Source: RYN-124 sp046262175
GTDB lineage: Bacteria > Actinomycetota > Actinomycetes > Mycobacteriales > SCTD01
Reading direction: 5' to 3'
Length of the DNA: 8,549 bases
Assembly (NCBI GenBank): GCA_046262175.1
Contig: JBHENF010000074.1
Location: 1-8,549 of the forward strand
The notes beneath the pieces are model-generated. The model had not been told where the DNA came from, did not search any database, and worked only from the letters and a program-made list of their open reading frames with translations. The translations under genes were made by a program, and so were the position numbers. Positions 1 through 4,965 of the stretch are shown here, one piece after another; position 1 is the first letter of the stretch, and each line of letters begins with the position of its first letter.

Positions 1-1841
1 GTGCGCTGCAGCAGGTCGCCATCTACACCGACACCCCGTTCGAGAGCTACTTCTCGGGCAACACCGTGCAGATCTGCCCCGTCGGCGCGCTCACCGGCGC
101 GGCCTACCGGTTCCGCGCCCGCCCGTTCGACCTCGTCTCGAGCCCGATGGTCTGCGAACACTGCGCCTCTGGCTGCGCGCTGCGCACCGACCACCGGCGC
201 GGCAAGGTGCTGCGCCGCCTCGCCGGCCAGGACGAGGACGTCAACGAGGAGTGGAACTGCGACAAGGGCCGCTGGGCGTTCACGTACGCCACGCAGCCCG
301 ACCGCATCACGTCCCCGCTGGTGCGCGACTACGACACCGGCCGGCTGCGCGAGGCGTCCTGGACCGAGGCGCTCGAGCGGGCGGCCCGCGGCCTCCGCTA
401 CGCGAAGGCGGGCAAGGGCGTCGGCGTCCTGCCGGGTGGCCGGCTCACCGTCGAGGACGCCTACGCGTACAGCAAGTTCGCCCGCGTCGTCCTCGGCACC
501 CACGACATCGACGCGCGCGTACGTCCGCACTCGGACGAGGAGCTCGACTTCCTGGCCTCGTCCGTCGCCGGCCGGTACCTCCAGACGACGTACGCCGACC
601 TCGACCGGGCGAAGGTCGTGCTGCTCGCCGGCCTCGAGCCGGAGGAGGAGTCGCCGATCCTGTTCCTCCGCCTGCGCAAGGCGGTCCGTCGGTCCGGCAC
701 GAAGGTCTTCGCGATCGCGCCGTTCGCCTCGCCGGGCATCATCAAGACCGGGGCCGCCCTGCTGCAGACCGCGCCCGGCGGTGAGGCCGACGTCCTCGGC
801 GGCCTGCTCGGCGCGACCAGCGATGCGGCCACGGCGCTCGCCGGTGGCGACGCCGTCGTCCTGGTGGGGGAGCGGCTGGCGTCGGTTCCCGGTGCGCTGT
901 CCGCGGCCGCGCGACTCGCCGCCGGTGTGGGGGCGAAGCTGGCGTGGGTGCCCCGCCGCGCCGGTGAGCGCGGTGCGGTCGACGCGGGCGCACTGCCGAC
1001 CCTGCTGCCCGGTGGCCGTGCCCTCGGCACCGATGTCGGCTGGGGCGACCTGCCGGCCGAGCGGGGTCGCGACCTCGACGGCATCCTCGCCGCCGCCCGC
1101 GACGGGGAGCTCGACGCGCTGCTCGTCGGCGCGGTCGACCCTGCCGACTGCCCGGACCCGTGGTTGGCGCTCGACGCGCTCGACAACGTCGGATTCCTCG
1201 TCAGCCTCGAGCTGCGCCGCTCGCCGGTCACCGACCGCGCAGACGTCGTCTTCCCGGTGGCGGCGGCCGTCGAGAAGGCCGGCACCTTCCTCGACTGGGA
1301 GGGTCGAGCGCGTCCGTTCGACGCCGTGCTCCGCACGAGCGGCGCCCTGCCGGACGTGCGCGTCCTGCACGTGCTGTCAGACGAGATGGACACGCCGCTC
1401 GGGCTGCCGGACGTCGACGCCGCCCGCGCCGAGATCGGCCGCATCGGTGCCGGCTCGTCGGGCGCGGCGGCCCCTTCCGTTGCACCCGCACCCGCACCCG
1501 CACCCGCTCCCGCGCCTGCGGCCGGCGAGGCAGTGCTGGCCTCCTGGCACTGGCTGCTCGACGACGGCTCGCTGCAGGACGGCGAGCCGTTCCTGGCCGG
1601 CACCGGCAAGAAGCCGCGCCTGCACCTGTCGGCGGCGACCGCTGCCGAGATCGGCGTGGCCAACGGCGAGCTCGTCACGGTGAGCAGTGACCGTGGCAGC
1701 CTGACGCTGCCGCTGGTCGTCGCCGACCTGCCGGACCGCGTCGTCTGGGTGCCGATGCGCACCCCCGAGGCCGCGGTGCGCCGCGACCTCGCGGCCACTC
1801 CCGGCGACGTCGTACGCCTCAGTCCCGGGAGTCCCGCATGA
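1..1841 (+). CDS. nuoG: NADH-quinone oxidoreductase subunit G (NuoG), 5'-truncated by window edge
   Basis: This is the large Fe-S subunit of the complex I peripheral arm, relaying electrons from NuoF/NuoE towards NuoI. The frame is open from base 3 to TGA at 1839-1841 (612 residues visible). Roughly the first 200 residues, with the [2Fe-2S] N1b site, N5 and most N4 ligands, lie upstream of the window. Visible (residues counted from base 3): C25 in VQICPVGALT is the last N4 cysteine. C51, C54, C58 and C86 form CxxCxxxCx27C, the ligand set of the extra cluster N7 found in only some bacterial NuoG. A molybdopterin-oxidoreductase-like domain follows to about residue 480; in this family it binds no Mo cofactor. 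An Ala-Pro linker (about 494-507) leads to a C-terminal molybdopterin-dinucleotide-binding-like domain (about 530-605). The stop overlaps the nuoH start by ATGA, which suggests translational coupling. Identity is certain from the motifs and neighbours; presence of N7 is inferred from the ligands only. Confidence 0.97.
   Translation, partial: ALQQVAIYTDTPFESYFSGNTVQICPVGALTGAAYRFRARPFDLVSSPMVCEHCASGCALRTDHRRGKVLRRLAGQDEDVNEEWNCDKGRWAFTYATQPDRITSPLVRDYDTGRLREASWTEALERAARGLRYAKAGKGVGVLPGGRLTVEDAYAYSKFARVVLGTHDIDARVRPHSDEELDFLASSVAGRYLQTTYADLDRAKVVLLAGLEPEEESPILFLRLRKAVRRSGTKVFAIAPFASPGIIKTGAALLQTAPGGEADVLGGLLGATSDAATALAGGDAVVLVGERLASVPGALSAAARLAAGVGAKLAWVPRRAGERGAVDAGALPTLLPGGRALGTDVGWGDLPAERGRDLDGILAAARDGELDALLVGAVDPADCPDPWLALDALDNVGFLVSLELRRSPVTDRADVVFPVAAAVEKAGTFLDWEGRARPFDAVLRTSGALPDVRVLHVLSDEMDTPLGLPDVDAARAEIGRIGAGSSGAAAPSVAPAPAPAPAPAPAAGEAVLASWHWLLDDGSLQDGEPFLAGTGKKPRLHLSAATAAEIGVANGELVTVSSDRGSLTLPLVVADLPDRVVWVPMRTPEAAVRRDLAATPGDVVRLSPGSPA
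1482..1523 (+). repeat. (GCACCC)n hexanucleotide tandem repeat encoding the NuoG Ala-Pro linker
   Basis: Four perfect tandem GCACCC units (1482-1505) are followed by degenerate GCTCCC, GCGCCT and GCGGCC units. The repeat is in frame and encodes alternating Ala-Pro (APAPAPAPAPAPAA). It lies between the molybdopterin-like domain and the C-terminal domain of NuoG, where a flexible, extended linker is plausible. A 6-nt unit changes length by two codons without a frameshift, so copy number may vary between strains. Confidence 0.9.
1827..1831 (+). promoter_or_regulatory. Ribosome binding site of nuoH (GGGAG)
   Basis: GGGAG lies 6 nt upstream of the nuoH ATG at 1838, inside the last codons of nuoG. 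It supports the ATG that overlaps the nuoG stop as the true nuoH start. It sits in a 9-nt near-repeat (AGTCCCGGG then AGTCCCGCA, 1821-1838). Confidence 0.65.
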
Positions 1842-3223
1842 GTCCGCTCAGCTACCTCGCGGTCGGCAGTCTTGCGACAGGCAATGGGGACACGCAGCTG
1901 CCCGTCACCAGCTTCGGCAACGAGCCGTTCTGGCTGACCATCGGCAAGGCGCTGTTCGTCTTCGTGCTGCTCGTCCTGCTGACGCTGTTCGCGATCGTCT
2001 TCGAGCGCAAGATCGTCTCGTATATGCAGCAGCGCATCGGCCCGAACCGCGTCGGCCCGCGCGGCTACCTGCAATCGCTGGCGGACGGCCTGAAGCTGGC
2101 GCTCAAGGAGGAGATCATCCCGGCGCTGGCCGACAAGCCGGTCTACGTCCTCGCGCCGCTCCTGTCGGCGGTGCCGGCGTTCCTGGCGTTCTCGGTCATC
2201 CCGTTCGGGCCGAAGGTCAGCGTCGGCGGCCATCAGACGGCGCTGCAGCTGACCGACCTGCCGGTCGGGGTGCTGTTCATCTTCGCGTGCTCGAGCCTGG
2301 GCGTCTTCGGCATCGTGCTGGCCGGCTGGTCGAGCGGCTCGACCTACCCGCTGCTGGGCGGCCTGCGCAGCGCCGCGCAGGTCATCTCGTACGAGATCGC
2401 GATGGGCCTGTCGCTCGTCGCGGTGTTCCTCTACGCAGGCTCGCTGTCGACCAGCGAGATCGTTGCGGCGCAGTCCAGCCGGTGGTTCATCGTCACGCTG
2501 CCGGTGTCCTTCGTCATCTACGTGATCGCGATGGTCGGCGAGACCAACCGCGCGCCGTTCGACCTGCCGGAGGCCGAGTCCGAGCTGGTCGGCGGCTTCC
2601 ACACCGAGTACACGTCGCTGAAGTTCGCGATGTTCTTCCTCGCCGAGTACATCAACATGATCACCGTCTCGGCGCTGGCCGTGACGCTGTTCCTCGGCGG
2701 CTGGCGGCCGCCGCCGTTCTTCGCCCGCGTCGACATCTTCAGCGAGGGCTGGTTCCCGCTGATCTGGTTCCTGCTCAAGGTCATCAGCTTCATCTTCGTG
2801 TTCGTCTGGCTGCGCGGGACCCTGCCGCGCATGCGCTACGACCAGTTCATGAAGTTCGGCTGGAAGGGCCTGGTCCCGATCAGCCTGGTGTGGATCCTGC
2901 TCGTCGCGGCGATCCGCACCGCGACCCTCGAGGTCGAGAACCGCCGGATGCTGCTGCTCGTCGTCGGCGGCGTGTTCCTGGTCGTGCTGGCCGTCTTCTA
3001 CCTGCTGCCCCAGCCCGAGCCGGACCAGCAGTCGGACGAGGGGTCGGGCCTCGAGCTCCTCCCGCTCGAGCAGGGCGGCTTCCCGACGCCGCCGCTCGAC
3101 CTCGTCGTGCCGGCGACGCCGCGCTCGCTGGTGAGTGCGGGCGCGCTGTCGCCGCCCGTTGTCGGCATTACCCCGAGCGACAAGCCCGCCTCGGAGAACC
3201 CGGACGGAACCCACCGTGGCTAG
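1838..3223 (+). CDS. nuoH: NADH-quinone oxidoreductase subunit H (NuoH), with extended C-terminus
   Basis: This membrane subunit joins the peripheral and membrane arms of complex I and forms much of the quinone-binding chamber. It has 461 residues, against about 325 in E. coli. Family signatures: FERKIVSYMQQRIGPNRVGP (55-74) after TM1; QVISYEIAMGLSL in the middle; and the conserved acidic cytoplasmic loop starting GETNRAPFDLPEAESELVGG (from G234), the quinone/proton-coupling loop. Eight family TM helices are recognisable to about residue 362. A further hydrophobic stretch (about 371-389) looks like a ninth helix. It is followed by a hydrophilic, Pro- and acid-rich tail of about 70 residues containing GGFPTPPLDLVVP. 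As I recall, similar tails occur in actinobacterial NuoH. The ATG start has GGGAG 6 nt upstream and overlaps the nuoG stop; the 3' end overlaps nuoI by 8 nt. The tail's function is unknown. Confidence 0.98.
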   Translation: MSPLSYLAVGSLATGNGDTQLPVTSFGNEPFWLTIGKALFVFVLLVLLTLFAIVFERKIVSYMQQRIGPNRVGPRGYLQSLADGLKLALKEEIIPALADKPVYVLAPLLSAVPAFLAFSVIPFGPKVSVGGHQTALQLTDLPVGVLFIFACSSLGVFGIVLAGWSSGSTYPLLGGLRSAAQVISYEIAMGLSLVAVFLYAGSLSTSEIVAAQSSRWFIVTLPVSFVIYVIAMVGETNRAPFDLPEAESELVGGFHTEYTSLKFAMFFLAEYINMITVSALAVTLFLGGWRPPPFFARVDIFSEGWFPLIWFLLKVISFIFVFVWLRGTLPRMRYDQFMKFGWKGLVPISLVWILLVAAIRTATLEVENRRMLLLVVGGVFLVVLAVFYLLPQPEPDQQSDEGSGLELLPLEQGGFPTPPLDLVVPATPRSLVSAGALSPPVVGITPSDKPASENPDGTHRG

Positions 3224-3806
3224 CTTCCTCGACCCCGTGAAGGGGTTCGGGCTGACGTTCGCGACCATGTTCCGGCAGAAGACCACCGAGCAGTACCCGG
3301 AGCAGGTCAAGACGACGGCGCCGCGCTACCACGGCCGGCATGTGCTCAACCGGCACCCGGACGGCCTCGAGAAGTGCATCGGCTGCGAGCTGTGCGCGTG
3401 GGCCTGCCCCGCCGATGCCATCTACGTCGAGGGCGCGGACAACACCGACGACCGCCGCTTCTCGCCCGGCGAGCGCTACGCCGCGATCTACCAGATCAAC
3501 TACCTGCGCTGCATCTTCTGCGGCCTGTGCATCGAGGCGTGCCCGACCCGGTCGCTGACGATGACCAACGAGTACGAGCTGGCCGACGACAGCCGGCAGG
3601 ACCTCATCTTCACGAAGGACCAGCTGCTCGCGCCGCTGCTGCCCGGTATGGAGCAGCCGCCGCACCCCATGCGGCTGGGAGACACCGACACCGACTACTA
3701 CGTCGGCGCCGGCAACCGCGCCTCGGCTGTGCCCGGCAACGACCGGGTCGAGGGCCGGCTCTCGGGCGGCCCCCGTTCCGGCGACCCACTCCGGGAGGAC
3801 TCGTGA
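3216..3806 (+). CDS. nuoI: NADH-quinone oxidoreductase subunit I (NuoI), 2x[4Fe-4S] ferredoxin-like
   Basis: This peripheral-arm subunit carries clusters N6a and N6b, which pass electrons from NuoG to NuoB and on to quinone. It has 196 residues from the GTG at 3216. Two ferredoxin motifs are intact: C54-C57-C60-C64 (CIGCELCAWACP) and C99-C102-C105-C109 (CIFCGLCIEACP). An N-terminal amphipathic segment (FLDPVKGFGLTFATMF) would anchor it against NuoH. The frame is open further upstream, to an ATG at 3135. GTG 3216 is chosen because VASFLDPVKGFG matches the family N-terminus, a GGACGGA-like purine run precedes it, and it gives the usual short overlap with nuoH (8 nt). The last 35 or so residues (after YYVGAGNRASAVPG) are a Gly/Arg/Ser-rich, probably disordered tail. 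The stop overlaps a GTG that opens a mini-ORF into nuoJ. Confidence 0.97.
   Translation: MASFLDPVKGFGLTFATMFRQKTTEQYPEQVKTTAPRYHGRHVLNRHPDGLEKCIGCELCAWACPADAIYVEGADNTDDRRFSPGERYAAIYQINYLRCIFCGLCIEACPTRSLTMTNEYELADDSRQDLIFTKDQLLAPLLPGMEQPPHPMRLGDTDTDYYVGAGNRASAVPGNDRVEGRLSGGPRSGDPLREDS
3793..3799 (+). promoter_or_regulatory. Strong Shine-Dalgarno at the end of nuoI (GGGAGGA)
   Basis: GGGAGGA is the best ribosome-binding match near this junction, yet it is not next to the nuoJ ATG at 3859. It precedes the GTG at 3803, which overlaps the nuoI stop (GTGA). The spacer from GGAGG to GTG is short, 4 nt. The site therefore appears to drive the mini-ORF at 3803-3862 rather than nuoJ directly. Confidence 0.6.
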
Positions 3807-3862
3807 CCGCACCCCAGCGCGTTGCTCGCTGGCGCTCACAACGCGCCGGGGACCCCGCATGA
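3803..3862 (+). other. Candidate 19-codon mini-ORF bridging nuoI and nuoJ
   Basis: GTG at 3803-3805 overlaps the nuoI stop (3804-3806) as GTGA. The frame runs VTAPQRVARWRSQRAGDPA to TGA at 3860-3862, which overlaps the nuoJ ATG (3859) as ATGA. It has a strong upstream GGGAGGA. The peptide is short and Arg-rich (four Arg) and resembles nothing I recognise. The encoded MTAP-like N-terminus recalls starts seen in other actinobacterial NuoJ, but it is out of frame with nuoJ here. It may be a translational coupling leader, or a remnant of an older nuoJ start displaced by the palindrome at 3812-3851. Whether it is translated is unknown. Confidence 0.35.
3812..3851 (+). repeat. 40-nt near-perfect inverted repeat (hairpin) in the nuoI-nuoJ gap
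   Basis: The left arm CCCCAGCGCGTTG (3812-3824) pairs with the right arm CAACGCGCCGGGG (3839-3851). That gives 12 of 13 base pairs, with one A/C mismatch (3816/3847) and a 14-nt loop CTCGCTGGCGCTCA. It is the only extended inverted repeat I found between genes in this window. There is no U-run after it and the operon continues, so an intrinsic terminator is unlikely. The right arm includes the GGGGA (3848-3852), 6 nt before the nuoJ ATG, that would be its nearest Shine-Dalgarno-like sequence. The hairpin could therefore mask nuoJ initiation unless the mini-ORF is translated. It may alternatively be a dispersed REP-like palindromic unit. Confidence 0.8.
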
Positions 3863-4599
3863 GTACGCTCGCCGCCGCCTCCACGGGCGAGGCCATCACC
3901 TTCTGGGTCCTCGGCCCGCTGGCCGTGATCGCCGCCGTCATGATGGTGCTGAGCCGCAACGCGGTGCACGCAGCGCTGTTCCTCGCCGGCGTGATGCTGT
4001 CGCTCGCCGGCCTCTACGCCGCCCAGGACGCGCCCTTCCTCGCCGCGGTGCAGGTGATCGTCTACACGGGCGCGGTCCTGATGCTGTTCCTGTTCGTGCT
4101 CATGCTCGTCGGCGTCGACTCGAGCGACTCGCTCGTCGAGACGCTCCGCGGCCAGCGGCTCGCGGCCTTCGTGCTCGGGCTCGGCTTCGCCGGGCTGCTC
4201 ATCGGCGCCATCGCCAGCGGTACCACGGGCGGCGACGGCGTCGGGCTCGAGGAGCCCAACGCCGAGGGCAACGTCGTGGGCATCGCGCGCCTGCTGTTCA
4301 CCAAGTACGTCTTCGCCTTCGAGGTGACGAGCGCGCTGCTGATCACCGCCGCGCTCGGCGCGATGGTGCTGGCGCACAAGGAGAAGGCCAGCGACCACCT
4401 CAGCCAGCGCGACCGCGCGCGCGCCCGGTTCGCCGGGAGCCACCCGACGCCGCTGCCCGGCCCGGGCGTGTTCGCGCTGCGCGATGCGGCCTCCACCCCG
4501 GCGCTGCTGCCGGACGGGTCCGAGGCTCCGGGCAGCGTCGACGCGGCGCTGTTCACCCCGCACGTCGGCGACAGCGGAGAGTCGGTGCACCACCGGTGA
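3859..4599 (+). CDS. nuoJ: NADH-quinone oxidoreductase subunit J (NuoJ), with C-terminal extension
   Basis: This small membrane subunit of the complex I proton-pumping arm sits between NuoH/NuoA and NuoK. It has 246 residues, against about 184 in E. coli. Five hydrophobic helices are visible, at about 13-33, 40-58, 62-88, 102-121 and 151-173. TM3 contains the family signature QVIVYTGAVLMLFLFVLML with the conserved Tyr at 69, the helix associated with the pi-bulge and proton-coupling switch. After TM5 (ending GAMVLAHKE) comes a hydrophilic tail of about 70 residues, rich in Arg, Pro and Gly, with HPTPLPGPGVFALRDAAS and a DTPALLPDG-like stretch. Such tails occur in actinobacterial NuoJ; their role is unknown. 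ATG 3859 is chosen because MSTLAAASTGEA leads straight into TM1 and no better in-frame start is visible. Its stop overlaps the nuoK GTG. Initiation may depend on coupling through the upstream mini-ORF and hairpin. Confidence 0.96.
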   Translation: MSTLAAASTGEAITFWVLGPLAVIAAVMMVLSRNAVHAALFLAGVMLSLAGLYAAQDAPFLAAVQVIVYTGAVLMLFLFVLMLVGVDSSDSLVETLRGQRLAAFVLGLGFAGLLIGAIASGTTGGDGVGLEEPNAEGNVVGIARLLFTKYVFAFEVTSALLITAALGAMVLAHKEKASDHLSQRDRARARFAGSHPTPLPGPGVFALRDAASTPALLPDGSEAPGSVDAALFTPHVGDSGESVHHR

Positions 4600-4895
4600 A
4601 CCCGACCTACTACCTGTTCCTCGCCGCCCTGCTGTTCACGATCGGCGCGCTCGGCGTCCTGCTCCGCCGCAACGCGATCCTGGTCTTCATGTCGATCGAG
4701 CTGATGCTCAACTCGGTCAACCTCACGTTCGTCACCTTCAGCCGGATCACGGGCACGCTCGAGGGGCAGATCATGGCGTTCTTCGTCATGGTCGTTGCCG
4801 CCGCCGAGGTCGTGATCGGGCTCGCGATCATCATGAGCATCTTCCGCACCCGGCGGTCGGCGTCGGTCGACGACGCCAACCTGCTGAAGTACTGA
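4596..4895 (+). CDS. nuoK: NADH-quinone oxidoreductase subunit K (NuoK)
   Basis: This three-helix membrane subunit of complex I is homologous to MrpC of Mrp antiporters and continues the proton path between NuoJ and NuoN. It has 99 residues, the normal family length. TM helices lie at about 5-22, 28-48 and 60-82. The two membrane glutamates essential in the family are present: E35 in FMSIELMLNSVNL and E71 in VVAAAEVVIGLAI (equivalent to E. coli E36 and E72). The GTG start overlaps the nuoJ stop (GTGA); no in-frame start lies just upstream. The nearest purine run (GGAGAG, 4576-4581) is rather far away at 14 nt, so coupling to nuoJ termination is likely. Confidence 0.97.
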   Translation: MNPTYYLFLAALLFTIGALGVLLRRNAILVFMSIELMLNSVNLTFVTFSRITGTLEGQIMAFFVMVVAAAEVVIGLAIIMSIFRTRRSASVDDANLLKY

Positions 4896-4965
4896 GACCG
4901 GTCATGCACCTTCCACGCACGAGACGAGGACGGCCCGTGCAGTCCCGCACCTCCGGAGGCGACCA
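4896..4965 (+). other. nuoK-nuoL intergenic gap with a 21-codon candidate mini-ORF
   Basis: This 70-nt gap is the largest in the window. An ATG at 4904 opens a 21-codon frame (MHLPRTRRGRPVQ...SGGDQ) whose TGA at 4967-4969 overlaps the nuoL GTG (4966) as GTGA. No convincing Shine-Dalgarno precedes that ATG, so translation is doubtful. The gap also contains short weak inverted repeats (GCACG 4917-4921 with CGTGC 4936-4940) and the self-complementary CCTCCGGAGG (4950-4959), which includes the nuoL ribosome binding site. I see no promoter or terminator. Confidence 0.4.
4955..4959 (+). promoter_or_regulatory. Ribosome binding site of nuoL (GGAGG)
   Basis: A consensus GGAGG lies 6 nt before the GTG at 4966 and fixes that GTG as the nuoL start. 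It is the 3' half of the self-complementary CCTCCGGAGG at 4950-4959. Confidence 0.8.

Noticed and set aside
1..1683. Long + strand frame in register 1 overlapping nuoG
   Set aside because: The translation is Arg/Ser/Pro-rich nonsense, while the register-3 frame gives clear NuoG motifs.
3135..3215. Upstream ATG as an alternative nuoI start adding 27 residues
   Set aside because: The added residues are Arg/Pro-rich shadow of the nuoH tail. GTG 3216 matches the family N-terminus and has a purine-rich site upstream.
461..3310. Very long antisense open frame (949 codons) across nuoG, nuoH and the nuoI start
   Set aside because: It lies opposite certain genes and its translation is low-complexity Arg/Asp/Glu/Gln-rich sequence. 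It exists because G/C-biased third codon positions remove stops on the opposite strand.
3812..3851. Hairpin as a transcription terminator
   Set aside because: There is no T-run after the stem and the same operon continues directly with nuoJ. A partial Rho-type effect cannot be excluded but is not supported.
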